Shown here: in pieces, positions 10,804 to 21,372 of the stretch
Layout: each line of letters begins with the position of its first letter
Numbering within the stretch: position 1 is the first letter of the stretch
Source of the DNA: Sporosarcina sp. BI001-red
Lineage (GTDB): Bacteria; Bacillota; Bacilli; Bacillales_A; Planococcaceae
DNA: 64,000 nt
Assembly: GCF_003384035.1 (NCBI RefSeq)
Contig: NZ_QQAK01000009.1
Coordinates: forward strand, 434,001 to 498,000
Direction of reading: 5' to 3'
Position numbers and translations under genes: made by a program
Notes under the pieces: model-generated
The model's input: the letters and a program-made list of their open reading frames with translations, nothing else
Database searches by the model: none
What the model was told of the DNA's origin: nothing

Positions 10804-11887
10804 GCAATATGACATTGAATTGAGCGGGGGTGGAAAGCCTACCCATCTTGTCAATGAGATGATCCAGAATAAACAACGTGTTTCAAGTCTTGAGCATATA
10901 GATGGTGCAATTTGGTTTCGGACAGACACGAGTGGTTTGCGGTATATTCGGGCAAATAGACGACGACTAAAGTTAAAGGTTCATGTAGTTCGCATAGGGG
11001 ATGGAACCCCAGTCAATAGGTTATTCCATTCATGGTCTGCTTTACTACTCTGCATCATCCCGTTTCTCGCCGCTCTATTTTTGTGGCAAGTAAACGTGGA
11101 TTCAGAACATCCTGAAATTGCGGAACGCATTGAACAAAAGTTGGAACAATCAGCAGTCGTTCCCATGAAATTGTTACGTCAGCTACCAGATGAAGGAACA
11201 ATTCGTAGTCTGATCATGACTGATGAGCCTGACTTATCTTGGGTGCGCTTTGAAAAAAAGGGGGCAACACTCACAGTTATTCCGATGATGTCACCTAACA
11301 CTACCAGCAATGTTGAGAAAACTGGTAAGCCTGGCGAGCTAGCAGCACGCACTGGAGGGGTCATTACAGGCTTTCAGCTGAAAAGTGGGGAAAGGGTCGC
11401 TCGACTAAACCAAACCGTTAAAAAGGGAGATCTGCTGGCGACTGGTGTATTAGAACAAGGCGACAAGGTGTCGGTAGTAGGTGCGGAAGGCGCTGTCTTT
11501 GCAGATTATTGGCTTGAGTACAAATTCACGTTACCTAAAACGATTCAATACCGTGCAGCTGGGGAGAAGAATGTGGTACTAGAATGGCACCTACCCTGGT
11601 TGAAACAAACATCGCCCGATCGTCCATTTTGGAAAATTGTAGAGTGGAAAGAAGAAGTGGATGACACCGTTAAAACAATTACGTTAGAAGAAGGAACGGA
11701 GAAAAAAATTTTAGTGCCGTTATTAAAACATAAATTACTCTCTGAAACCTCATTTGAAAAGGATATAAAGGATGAAAATATTTTACAGGTGACGTTTGAT
11801 AGTGATAAAGTAACAGGGACTATCCTTTTTCTGATCAACGAAAATATCGCGGTAAAAAGACCATTATCCCAAGGGGGAGACGATTAA
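10793..11887 (+). CDS. yqfD: Sporulation protein YqfD
   Basis: This is a 364-residue stage IV sporulation-type membrane protein. After a variable N-terminus, one membrane helix (about residues 80-100, WSALLLCIIPFLAALFL) precedes a beta-rich domain with ARTGGVITGFQLKSGE and VKKGDLLATGVLEQG, typical of YqfD. ATG 10793 follows AAGGGGAGG and overlaps the end of yqfC by 11 bases. It forms a pair with yqfC, and phoH starts immediately after its stop. Confidence 0.9.
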   Translation: MKRKQYDIELSGGGKPTHLVNEMIQNKQRVSSLEHIDGAIWFRTDTSGLRYIRANRRRLKLKVHVVRIGDGTPVNRLFHSWSALLLCIIPFLAALFLWQVNVDSEHPEIAERIEQKLEQSAVVPMKLLRQLPDEGTIRSLIMTDEPDLSWVRFEKKGATLTVIPMMSPNTTSNVEKTGKPGELAARTGGVITGFQLKSGERVARLNQTVKKGDLLATGVLEQGDKVSVVGAEGAVFADYWLEYKFTLPKTIQYRAAGEKNVVLEWHLPWLKQTSPDRPFWKIVEWKEEVDDTVKTITLEEGTEKKILVPLLKHKLLSETSFEKDIKDENILQVTFDSDKVTGTILFLINENIAVKRPLSQGGDD

Positions 11888-12844
11888 TTGAGTGAACAAC
11901 TACTTCAACTACACCTAGAAGATCCAAACGAAGCGATCATGTTGCTTGGCATTTCCGACCAAAACATTAAACTTATTGAAGAAAATCTATCCGTAGTTGT
12001 ACTGTCACGAGGTGAAACGATTTCTCTTAAAGGGTCAGAAGAGAACACGGATGCAGCGAAACAGCTTTTGGAACAACTTTTAAAAGTGATTCGTAAAGGA
12101 ATTCAAATCAACCAACGAGATGTTGCAACTGCTATTGAAATGGTGAATAATGGTACTATTGAATACTTTGCTGAACTGTATGACGTGGAAATCGCTCGTA
12201 ACAGTAAAGGTAAAGTCATCCGAGCTAAAACAATCGGACAACGTGAATATGTTCAAGCGATCCGACAGAACGATCTGACATTTTGTATTGGACCTGCTGG
12301 AACAGGAAAAACGTATCTTGCGGTTGTACTTGCAGTCCATGCGATGAAAACCGGTTCCGCTAAACGAATCATTTTATCGCGACCGGCAGTGGAAGCAGGA
12401 GAGAGTTTAGGCTTTTTACCTGGCGACTTAAAAGACAAAGTCGATCCGTATTTGCGTCCGCTTTACGATGCGCTCCATGATATGTTAGGGGCTGAACATA
12501 CGGAACGGTTAATTGAACGTGGCACTATAGAAATTGCTCCGCTGGCTTACATGAGAGGACGGACACTTGACGATGCATTTGTCATTCTCGATGAAGCGCA
12601 AAACACGACGCACGCTCAAATGAAAATGTTCTTAACTCGTTTGGGATTCAACTCTAAAATGGTTATTACAGGAGATAAGACACAAATCGATTTACCAAAA
12701 GGTGCAAAGTCTGGGCTTATTGCAGCAGAATCTATTTTGTCTAAAGTCCGGGAAGTCCACTTTCAATATTTGGAGCCGGCAGACGTGGTACGACATCCTA
12801 TTGTTGCAAAAATCATCGAAGCCTACGAAGAAGAGCAGTCCTAA
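11888..12844 (+). CDS. phoH: PhoH family ATPase
   Basis: This is a 318-residue cytoplasmic P-loop ATPase related to the nuclease/helicase-associated PhoH family and linked to RNA metabolism through its neighbour YbeY. Walker A is GPAGTGKTYLAVV (near residue 138) and Walker B is FVILDEAQN. A KH-like N-terminal segment precedes them. TTG 11888 directly follows the yqfD stop, with AAGGGGGAG upstream. Confidence 0.95.
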   Translation: MSEQLLQLHLEDPNEAIMLLGISDQNIKLIEENLSVVVLSRGETISLKGSEENTDAAKQLLEQLLKVIRKGIQINQRDVATAIEMVNNGTIEYFAELYDVEIARNSKGKVIRAKTIGQREYVQAIRQNDLTFCIGPAGTGKTYLAVVLAVHAMKTGSAKRIILSRPAVEAGESLGFLPGDLKDKVDPYLRPLYDALHDMLGAEHTERLIERGTIEIAPLAYMRGRTLDDAFVILDEAQNTTHAQMKMFLTRLGFNSKMVITGDKTQIDLPKGAKSGLIAAESILSKVREVHFQYLEPADVVRHPIVAKIIEAYEEEQS

Positions 12845-12898
12845 CCGGACTGCTCCTTACATACTTTTTGTATTTCAGACTGAAAGGGGATTCAAGGG

Positions 12899-15016
12899 AT
12901 GCTAAAGCCGTTGATCCAACTGTTCAAGTCCTTAAAATTACATCTAACTGTCTGGTTGGTTATTGGATTATCTGCAGTCCTCCTATTTTTCTGCATTTAT
13001 GATGATGTGAAGCAAGAGACATATGAGTTAACACCCTTCCAAATTTCTCCAAGTACAATCCGTTCCTTAAAGACGGTAGAGGATACTGTGAAAACTGAAG
13101 AAGAGCGTGACCGTGTGGCAGAAGAACAACCACCTGTCTATCAGTTCAATGAAGAGATTTCTACCAATCGACAGTCAATCGCAACCTCGCTGTTCGACTA
13201 TATTCTTGAAGTCAAAAAAAGTACATTGAGTGAAGATGATACAATTTCAGCAACCTCGCTGAAAGCGGCAATTCGTGAAATGAATAAAAAGTTAAAGGAA
13301 TTAAAAGAGACTGAACCAGACTTTTATTTAAGTGAAACTGTTTTAACGGGACTACTCACTGAAAATGAAACTGTGTTATTAGAGATGCGCTCTGAGCTGA
13401 CTAAAATCGTGGCAGCCGAGTTATCGAAACCGATCAAAGCAAAAGATGTAGCGGTTGCTCAATATGATGCGGAACGAGAACTTAGAACTTCTTCAAAGAT
13501 TCCTGATGGACAAGTTCAAACGATGATTCAGCTCGTCAGACCATTAATTGTTCCTACAGAAACTATAAACAAAGAGTTAACAGAGCAACGTTTGAAACAA
13601 TCTAGAGATAGCATTGAGCCTACTAGAATACTACAAGGGCAAGTAATCGTTCGGGATGGCCAAGTGATTGATAAGGAAATTTACCGACAGCTGGAAGTAA
13701 CGGGATTGCTAACAAATCAAACGTCTACTAAACCGATACTTGCACTAATTTGTTTAATTGTTCTTTTGTCAGGTCTTGTCTATATTTATTTCATGTCAAG
13801 AAAAGAAGATAAACAGGTCTTGAAGAAATCACTCCTCATCTTTTATACGATTTTCTTTTTAGTTATTGTAATGATGAAGTTTACAGGTGTGTTGGAAAAA
13901 GAGTTCGATGTCCAAGTTTCTTTTCTTTTTCCTGCAGCATTAGCACCTTTGCTCGTGAAAATCCTTACGAATGAACGCTTGGCCATTCTCTCAGTTGTCA
14001 TGATTGCTGCTACAAGTGGCCTTATCCTACAAGAAGGCGTTACGTCGATCATGCAAATGGAAGTGGTATTGTATTTCCTATTAAGCGGTGTAACGGCGCT
14101 CCTTGCCCTTGGTGGAAGTGGAAGACGTCTCACGATTATGAGAACAAGCTTGGCGGTGGCCGGTGCAAACTTGTTGTACGTTGCGTTTTATCTACTAATG
14201 ACGCAATCTACGTATACGCTTTCGGAAATACTTTTCTATGCGATAGCCGCTATTAGCTCAGCCATTATATCTGCAGCACTCACGATTGGCTTGTTACCGT
14301 TCTTTGAATCGATATTTGGAATCGTCTCGGATATGCGCTTAGTCGAGTTGTCTAATCCCAACCATCCGCTATTGAAAAAGGTGTTAACAGAAACACCTGG
14401 AACGTATCATCACAGTGTGATGGTTGCCAATTTAGCAGATGCCGCGTGTGAAGCGATTGGAGCGAATGGACTACTGGCTAGAGTTGGCAGTTATTATCAT
14501 GACATCGGAAAAACTGTAAGACCTTTGTACTTTATCGAAAACCAGCATGGTGTGAACCCGCATGACCAGCTAACACCTAAAGAAAGTCGAGATATTATTA
14601 TTGCGCATGCAGCAGACGGTGCAGACCTACTGGCTGCAAAGAAAATGCCCCAGCAAATTATAGATATCGCACGTCAACATCATGGAACTAGTTTCTTGAA
14701 GTTCTTTTATTTTAAAGCGAAAGAACAAGATGATGACGTGGTGGAGGATGACTTCAGATACTTCGGTCCTAAACCGCAAACAAAAGAGATTGCTGTCATT
14801 TCGATCGCAGATAGCTGTGAAGCGGCGGTTCGCTCCATGAAGGAACCAACACCTGAAAAAATATCAGGTCTGGTAAAATCGATTGTGAAAGATAAACTAA
14901 ATGATGGTCAATTCGATGAATGTGAGTTGTCCATGAAAGAAATACGTATTGTAGAACAAGTGATCTGTGAGACGTTAAACGGTATTTTTCATAGCAGGAT
15001 CGAATATCCGAAATAA
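12899..15016 (+). CDS. pgpH: Cyclic-di-AMP phosphodiesterase PgpH (7TM-HD)
   Basis: PgpH hydrolyses the second messenger c-di-AMP. The 705-residue protein has an N-terminal membrane helix (about 14-34), a large extracellular 7TMR-HD domain (about 40-275), seven membrane helices (about 278-475) and a cytoplasmic HD domain. Metal-binding motifs TYHHSVMVANLAD, YYHDIGK and RQHHGT are intact. It sits between phoH and ybeY as in B. subtilis (YqfF). Confidence 0.95.
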   Translation: MLKPLIQLFKSLKLHLTVWLVIGLSAVLLFFCIYDDVKQETYELTPFQISPSTIRSLKTVEDTVKTEEERDRVAEEQPPVYQFNEEISTNRQSIATSLFDYILEVKKSTLSEDDTISATSLKAAIREMNKKLKELKETEPDFYLSETVLTGLLTENETVLLEMRSELTKIVAAELSKPIKAKDVAVAQYDAERELRTSSKIPDGQVQTMIQLVRPLIVPTETINKELTEQRLKQSRDSIEPTRILQGQVIVRDGQVIDKEIYRQLEVTGLLTNQTSTKPILALICLIVLLSGLVYIYFMSRKEDKQVLKKSLLIFYTIFFLVIVMMKFTGVLEKEFDVQVSFLFPAALAPLLVKILTNERLAILSVVMIAATSGLILQEGVTSIMQMEVVLYFLLSGVTALLALGGSGRRLTIMRTSLAVAGANLLYVAFYLLMTQSTYTLSEILFYAIAAISSAIISAALTIGLLPFFESIFGIVSDMRLVELSNPNHPLLKKVLTETPGTYHHSVMVANLADAACEAIGANGLLARVGSYYHDIGKTVRPLYFIENQHGVNPHDQLTPKESRDIIIAHAADGADLLAAKKMPQQIIDIARQHHGTSFLKFFYFKAKEQDDDVVEDDFRYFGPKPQTKEIAVISIADSCEAAVRSMKEPTPEKISGLVKSIVKDKLNDGQFDECELSMKEIRIVEQVICETLNGIFHSRIEYPK

Positions 15017-15037
15017 GAAAAACAGAGGAGGGAGAAT

Positions 15038-15508
15038 ATGTTGGAGATCGATTTCATAGATGAAATAAAAGGGGATGGAAAAGCTGCCGAACAGCTCATT
15101 CAAAAACTTCTAACCTTTGCTGCTGAAGCAGAAGGACTTGAAGATGGGACGGAGCTCTCTGTAACTTTTTTAGATGACGATGCGATACAACAGGTCAACC
15201 GGGATTACCGAGGTAAAAATCAGTCGACTGATGTCATCTCGTTTGCATTGGAAGAAGAGGGTGAAGGAGAGGGAGTTATCATCGGAGCAGACGATATGCC
15301 CCGCCATTTGGGAGATTTGCTCATTTCCGTAGAAACAGCTCAACGCCAAGCTGAAGAATACGGACATAGTGTGGAACGGGAGCTTGGATTCTTGGCATTG
15401 CATGGCTTTTTGCACTTGCTCGGATATGATCACATGACGGAAAACGATGAAAAGAAAATGTTCGGGCGACAAGATGAAATTTTACAGTCGTTCGGACTCA
15501 AGAGATAA
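15038..15508 (+). CDS. ybeY: Endoribonuclease YbeY (16S rRNA maturation)
   Basis: YbeY is a metal-dependent single-strand endoribonuclease acting in 16S rRNA 3'-end maturation and ribosome quality control. The 156-residue protein has the zinc motif H-x3-H-x5-H in HGFLHLLGYDH, plus NRDYRGKNQSTDVISF upstream. AGGAGGGAG precedes the ATG. It follows pgpH, and dgkA begins 4 bp after its stop. Confidence 0.97.
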   Translation: MLEIDFIDEIKGDGKAAEQLIQKLLTFAAEAEGLEDGTELSVTFLDDDAIQQVNRDYRGKNQSTDVISFALEEEGEGEGVIIGADDMPRHLGDLLISVETAQRQAEEYGHSVERELGFLALHGFLHLLGYDHMTENDEKKMFGRQDEILQSFGLKR

Positions 15509-15512
15509 TACG

Positions 15513-15863
15513 GTGAAAAAATTTTTTAAAGCATTTACCTACGCTTGGATGGGCATTGTCCACGGAGCAACTCAGGAACGGAACGTGAAGTTTCATCTAT
15601 TTGCGGCAATTGTCGTAGTAGTTGCAGGCTGGTGGACAGGGTTAAGTAAACTTGAATGGATAATCATTACCACTGTTATTGCATTGATGATTGCATTAGA
15701 ATTAATGAATGCTGCAGTTGAGCGTGTGGTAGACTTAGTTACGCAGGAAAGACATCCTTTAGCAAAACAAGCAAAAGACCTCTCAGCCGGGGCTGTGCTT
15801 GTTTTTTCTATCGCCAGTGCGATAATTGGTGTGCTCATCTTTTTACCTAAATGGCTGATGTAA
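15513..15863 (+). CDS. dgkA: Diacylglycerol/undecaprenol kinase family protein
   Basis: This is a small integral membrane lipid kinase; in Firmicutes this family mainly phosphorylates undecaprenol. The protein has about 116 residues with three membrane helices and the signature ALELMNAAVERVVDLV around residues 63-78. GTG 15513 follows the ybeY stop by 4 bp and has a weak ribosome binding site, suggesting translational coupling. An in-frame ATG at 15474 inside ybeY is an alternative start. It lies between ybeY and cdd, as in B. subtilis. Confidence 0.9.
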   Translation: MKKFFKAFTYAWMGIVHGATQERNVKFHLFAAIVVVVAGWWTGLSKLEWIIITTVIALMIALELMNAAVERVVDLVTQERHPLAKQAKDLSAGAVLVFSIASAIIGVLIFLPKWLM

Positions 15864-17184
<1,321 letters not shown>

Positions 17185-17214
17185 TCGTCCCGCACAGTAG
17201 TGGAGGCGAACGTC

Positions 17215-18000
17215 ATGATGAACAAATGGGAAGGGATTGTACTGCGTACAATGCCTTACGGTGAGACAAACAAGATTGTAACGCTTTTAACGAAGGAAGC
17301 AGGGAAGATGACCGCGATGGCTCGGGGGGCAAAAAAACCAGCTAGTCGGTTGTCTTCGATTACTCAGATTTTCGTCTATGGTTCTTTTTTAATGCGAACA
17401 GGAAAGGGGATGGGTTCTCTCGAACAAGGGGAACCCATCGATTCCATGCGGCACATTCGTGAAGATTTGGAAGCCACTTCCTATGCGAGTTATATCGTGG
17501 AGTTGGTAGATAGACTTACGGAAGATGGTGAGCGATCATCAGGCGTTTTTAACCTTTTATACGAAGCATTGCACGCGATTAATGAGGGATATGATCCTGA
17601 AGCCATTGCGTTGTTTGTGGAGTGGAAGATGCTTCCGGTAGCTGGAATTCACCCTGTGTTGCATCAGTGTGCGTCTTGTGGTTCAGTTGAAGGGGAATTT
17701 GCATTTTCATTTCAGGAAATCGGATTTTTATGTCATCGTTGCTTCCATACCGATCCATATATCGTAAGAATAACCCCTGCTCAACTGAAGCTTATTCGTA
17801 CATTTGCAACGGTACCGATCACGCAAGTAGGTTCCCTTACGTTGAAAAAACCGACTAAGCAATTCATGAAAAAATTGGTTCGTCAAATTTATGATGAACA
17901 AGTAGGACTGCGATTGAAATCACGGTCTTTTCTTGATCAGCTTGATCGGACACCAAGTCTATTGCCACCCAAAGAAAAACCGGTAGAGTCAGATGAATAA
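17215..18000 (+). CDS. recO: DNA repair protein RecO
   Basis: RecO loads RecA onto SSB-coated single-strand DNA in the RecFOR pathway. The 261-residue protein has an N-terminal OB fold (WEGIVLRTMPYGETNKIVTL) and a zinc-finger region with CASC and CHRC cysteine pairs near residues 148-180. GTGGAGG lies eight bases before ATG 17215. Its stop lies inside a bidirectional terminator shared with glyS. Confidence 0.96.
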   Translation: MMNKWEGIVLRTMPYGETNKIVTLLTKEAGKMTAMARGAKKPASRLSSITQIFVYGSFLMRTGKGMGSLEQGEPIDSMRHIREDLEATSYASYIVELVDRLTEDGERSSGVFNLLYEALHAINEGYDPEAIALFVEWKMLPVAGIHPVLHQCASCGSVEGEFAFSFQEIGFLCHRCFHTDPYIVRITPAQLKLIRTFATVPITQVGSLTLKKPTKQFMKKLVRQIYDEQVGLRLKSRSFLDQLDRTPSLLPPKEKPVESDE

Positions 18001-18022
18001 TCTGATTCTGCCGGTTTTTTGT
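17975..18022. terminator. Bidirectional terminator between recO and glyS
   Basis: A long inverted repeat (AAAAACCGGTAGAGTCAGAT with ATCTGATTCTGCCGGTTTTT) has A-runs and T-runs on both sides and overlaps the 3' ends of the convergent genes. Confidence 0.9.
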
Positions 18023-19401
18023 TAAAATGCGATACGTTCTTCGATATAAGCTTTTAACTCTTCAATCGGCAAGCGAACTTGCTCCATTGAATCACGGTGG
18101 CGTACAGTTACTTGACGATCTTCTTCAGAATCGAAATCGTACGTAATGCAGAATGGAGTTCCAATCTCATCTTGTCGACGGTAACGTTTACCAATGGACT
18201 GTGAGTCGTCGTACTGTACAGGGAAGTGCTTGCAAAGCTCTGCATACACTTCTCCTGCACCTTCAGCGAGTTTCTTGGATAACGGCAACACAGCAGCTTT
18301 AACAGGTGCTAATGCGGGATGGAAACGCATAACTGTACGTTTGTCATCGCCTTCCAGCTCTTCTTCATCGAAAGCGTCGCATAGGAATGCAAGAGTGACT
18401 CGATCCGCACCGACCGATGGTTCGATACAATATGGGACAAATTTTTCATTTGTAATTGGGTCTTGGTAATGGAAGTCTTCATTGGAATGCTCCATGTGAC
18501 GGTTCAAGTCAAAATCTGTGCGGTTAGCGATTCCCCATAGTTCTCCCCAACCGAACGGGAATTTGAACTCGATATCGACTGTTCCTTTTGAGTAGTGGGA
18601 GAGTTCGTCCTCATTATGTTCACGAAGACGCATATTCTCTTCAGTAAGTCCGAGGTCGAGTAACCAGTTCTTAGAAGCATCGCGCCAGAAAGCATACCAC
18701 TCTTCATCCTCGCCTGGTTTACAGAAGAATTCGAGTTCCATTTGTTCGAATTCACGCGTGCGGAATGTGAAATTACCCGGAGTAATCTCGTTACGGAAAC
18801 TTTTACCGATTTGAGCGATTCCGAAGGGGAGTTTTTTACGCATTGAGCGTTGAACATTTTTAAAGTTCACAAAAATACCTTGAGCTGTTTCAGGACGTAA
18901 GAAGATTTCGTTTGCGGAAGAATCGGTAACCCCTTGAGTCGTTTTGAACATCAAGTTGAACTGACGGATATCCGTATAGTCCAATGCGCCACATGAAGGA
19001 CAGACGATATTATGTTCCATGATCAAGTCTTTCATCTTCTCAAATGGCATTCCGTCAACGACAATTTCCATGCCTTTCGCTTCGAGTGCATCTTCGATTA
19101 GTTTGTCAGCGCGATGACGCGTTTTACACTTTTTACAGTCAATCATCGGATCATTAAAGTTCCCGATATGACCAGAAGCTTCCCAGACTTTCGGGTTCAT
19201 CAAGATTGCAGCATCTAGTCCAACGTTATGCGGAGATTCTTGAACGAATTTTTTCCACCACGCTCGTTTAATATTGTTTTTGAGCTCAATTCCAAGTGGA
19301 CCGTAATCCCATGTGTTTGCAAGCCCTCCATAAATTTCGGATCCAGGGAATACAAATCCCCGCTGTTTAGAAACGTTCACAATTTGTTCCATTGTATACA
19401 T
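18022..19401 (-). CDS. glyS: Glycyl-tRNA synthetase, single-chain alpha-2 type
   Basis: This class II aminoacyl-tRNA synthetase charges tRNA-Gly. The 459-residue single-chain enzyme starts [16 protein letters not shown] and carries class II motifs, including [10 protein letters not shown] and [18 protein letters not shown] ([10 protein letters not shown]) near the end, plus an anticodon-binding C-terminal domain. The glyQ/glyS heterotetramer is not used. The start has GGAGGG upstream on the minus strand. Expression is controlled by the T-box leader directly upstream. Confidence 0.97.
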   Translation of the reverse strand: MYTMEQIVNVSKQRGFVFPGSEIYGGLANTWDYGPLGIELKNNIKRAWWKKFVQESPHNVGLDAAILMNPKVWEASGHIGNFNDPMIDCKKCKTRHRADKLIEDALEAKGMEIVVDGMPFEKMKDLIMEHNIVCPSCGALDYTDIRQFNLMFKTTQGVTDSSANEIFLRPETAQGIFVNFKNVQRSMRKKLPFGIAQIGKSFRNEITPGNFTFRTREFEQMELEFFCKPGEDEEWYAFWRDASKNWLLDLGLTEENMRLREHNEDELSHYSKGTVDIEFKFPFGWGELWGIANRTDFDLNRHMEHSNEDFHYQDPITNEKFVPYCIEPSVGADRVTLAFLCDAFDEEELEGDDKRTVMRFHPALAPVKAAVLPLSKKLAEGAGEVYAELCKHFPVQYDDSQSIGKRYRRQDEIGTPFCITYDFDSEEDRQVTVRHRDSMEQVRLPIEELKAYIEERIAF

Positions 19402-19424
19402 ATTAATCCCTCCAATTAAAATAA

Positions 19425-19624
19425 GCACCCATCCTCGGACATATGTCCGAGGACGGGTGCGTAATGCCCCGCGGTTCCACCTCAATTGACTGCACAAAAA
19501 CGAACAGCCCTCTTTAAACTAACAATGGCTCCAGGTTGCCTTTTCATGTCAAGTACGGGCTTTCACTATCCCCGATCGCTTTGGTTGACAGTACTTATTG
19601 ACCTTTCTTTGCCTATTCAAATGT
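19425..19624 (-). promoter_or_regulatory. Glycyl T-box riboswitch upstream of glyS
   Basis: Read on the minus strand, the leader contains the conserved T-box sequence AGGTGGAACCGCGG near 19470-19483. It is followed by a 16-bp terminator stem (GCACCCGTCCTCGGAC with GTCCGAGGATGGGTGC, 19425-19460) and TTATTTT. Uncharged tRNA-Gly binding would pair its 3' end with this box to form the antiterminator. The GGC specifier codon could not be placed with certainty. Confidence 0.92.
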
Positions 19625-19631
19625 TAAGTTC

Positions 19632-19660
19632 AGTTTAGCACGGTTCACGATTCTTCGCAA
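19632..19660 (-). promoter_or_regulatory. Promoter of the glyS T-box transcript
   Basis: On the minus strand TTGCGA (19660-19655) is 17 bp from TAAACT (19637-19632), with a TG-type extension just before the -10. The predicted start near 19625 gives a leader of about 225 nt. Confidence 0.55.
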
Positions 19661-19726
19661 TAGAACTTAATTTGTTATATACTGTAGACAGATATGTTTA
19701 TTTGAACGCTGAGGACGGTGACATAG

Positions 19727-20356
19727 ATGGAACTCAATAAGCGCCAGACGGAGATTGTCGAGATCGTCAAGGCGGATGGACCGATCACAGGAGAACATAT
19801 TGCCGAACGGTTAAATTTAACTAGAGCTACCATACGACCGGATCTCGCCATCTTGACGATGGCAGGCTACTTGGATGCTCGTCCTCGTGTCGGCTATTTC
19901 TACTCAGGCAAAAAGCAAGTGCACTCTGTGGGAGATGAAATGATCGGTATGCAAGTGGGCGACTTTCAATCCACTCCTGCTGTTGTAACTGAACATAGTT
20001 CGGTTTATGATGCTATATGCCAGATGTTTTTACAGGACGTTGGTACCTTGTTTGTGGTAGACGATAAGGCGTGTTTAACAGGAGTCCTGTCCCGAAAAGA
20101 TTTGTTGAGGACAAGCATTGGAAATACAGAACTTGAAAAGATACCTGTGCATGTCATTATGACCCGAATGCCGAATATTATCTACTGTCATAAAAAAGAC
20201 ACACTTTTATCTGCTGCTCGTAAAATGATCGACAAGCAAATTGATTCATTACCTGTTATTGGAACAGAGCGGGAAGGGTTAGAAGTGGTTGGTAGAATCA
20301 CAAAAACAAATATTACTGCAGCATTTTTAACGCTGGCACAAGATCATGAGCTATGA
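19727..20356 (+). CDS. ccpN: Transcriptional repressor CcpN (gluconeogenesis)
   Basis: CcpN represses gluconeogenic genes (gapB, pckA in B. subtilis) when glycolytic substrates are present. The 209-residue protein has an N-terminal winged helix-turn-helix (ITGEHIAERLNLTRATIRPD) and two CBS domains (about 75-205) that sense adenylate nucleotides. GAGGACGGTGAC precedes the ATG. yqfL follows with an 11-bp gap, the conserved ccpN-yqfL pair. Confidence 0.93.
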   Translation: MELNKRQTEIVEIVKADGPITGEHIAERLNLTRATIRPDLAILTMAGYLDARPRVGYFYSGKKQVHSVGDEMIGMQVGDFQSTPAVVTEHSSVYDAICQMFLQDVGTLFVVDDKACLTGVLSRKDLLRTSIGNTELEKIPVHVIMTRMPNIIYCHKKDTLLSAARKMIDKQIDSLPVIGTEREGLEVVGRITKTNITAAFLTLAQDHEL

Positions 20357-20366
20357 GGTGGGTCCT

Positions 20367-21209
20367 ATGAAAAAACTCAAGTTTTTTATTGTTTCAGATT
20401 CTATCGGCGAAACCGCTGAACTAGTTGCAAAAGCAGCGGCAAGTCAATTTCGTCAAGACTTAGATACAGTTTCTATGAAACGATTTTCCCATATCGAAGA
20501 AAAAAGTCAGCTTGAGGAAATCGCATGGCTAGCGGAACAACAACGCGCAGTTATTGTGTATACACTTGTTCGTAGCGATATGAGGGACGCGCTAATAACG
20601 TGTTGTGGAAAACGTGACGTTCATTGTATCGACCTCTTGGGGCCTATCATGCAGTCAATTGGACAAGTGCTTGATGAGAAGCCTACTGAAGAACCAGGGC
20701 TAGTCCGACAATTGGATGAGGACTACTTCCGAAAGATTGAAGCGATTGAATTTGCCGTTAAATATGATGATGGACGTGACCCGCGCGGTGTATTAAATGC
20801 TGATATTGTGCTTGTGGGGATTTCAAGAACATCCAAAACTCCACTTTCTCAGTACTTGGCCCACCAGCGCTTTAAAGTCGCGAATGTCCCTCTCGTTCCA
20901 GAAGTTGAACCACCTGCAGAGCTCTATGAACTCGATCCTAGTAAATGTTTCGGGTTGGTCATCTCTCCTGAAATTTTGAATTCGATTCGAAAAGAGCGTC
21001 TGATTGCTTTAGGACTGAAAGATGATGCCAGTTATGCAAAAGTCGACCGAATCGAGCAAGAACTCGATCATTTTAACAAGGTAGTCAATAAAATTGGTTG
21101 TACGGTGATTGACGTCTCAAACCGAGCAGTTGAAGAAACTGCAAATATGATAATATCGAATATGAATAGCAGAAAGTTCGAGAAAATTCGGAAGGACCTC
21201 CATCGTTAG
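20367..21209 (+). CDS. yqfL: Pyruvate,phosphate dikinase regulatory protein (YqfL)
   Basis: This is a bifunctional serine/threonine kinase and phosphorylase family protein (DUF299) that regulates PPDK or PEP synthase. The 280-residue protein shows FFIVSDSIGETAE at the N-terminus and the P-loop GISRTSKTPLSQYLA near residue 150. ATG 20367 follows GAGGTGGG; an in-frame ATG at 20346 lies within ccpN. Pairing with ccpN suggests control of carbon flux around pyruvate. Confidence 0.92.
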   Translation: MKKLKFFIVSDSIGETAELVAKAAASQFRQDLDTVSMKRFSHIEEKSQLEEIAWLAEQQRAVIVYTLVRSDMRDALITCCGKRDVHCIDLLGPIMQSIGQVLDEKPTEEPGLVRQLDEDYFRKIEAIEFAVKYDDGRDPRGVLNADIVLVGISRTSKTPLSQYLAHQRFKVANVPLVPEVEPPAELYELDPSKCFGLVISPEILNSIRKERLIALGLKDDASYAKVDRIEQELDHFNKVVNKIGCTVIDVSNRAVEETANMIISNMNSRKFEKIRKDLHR

Positions 21210-21225
21210 GCGGTCCCTCTTTTTT
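21194..21225 (+). terminator. Terminator after yqfL
   Basis: The stem GGACCTCC with GGCGGTCC has one internal mismatch, overlaps the stop codon and is followed by CTCTTTTTT. Confidence 0.6.
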
Positions 21226-21372
21226 CGTTCAAGATCTCATTTAGCGACTATACTAGTATTCCTGGACCGTTTCCTGTAAAATAGCAGTTTCGAAGAAAAA
21301 TAAAAAATTTGTCGAATAAGAAGGATTTTTAAAGTATACATCGAATCTATAGACAGTGAAGATGGTGATAGT

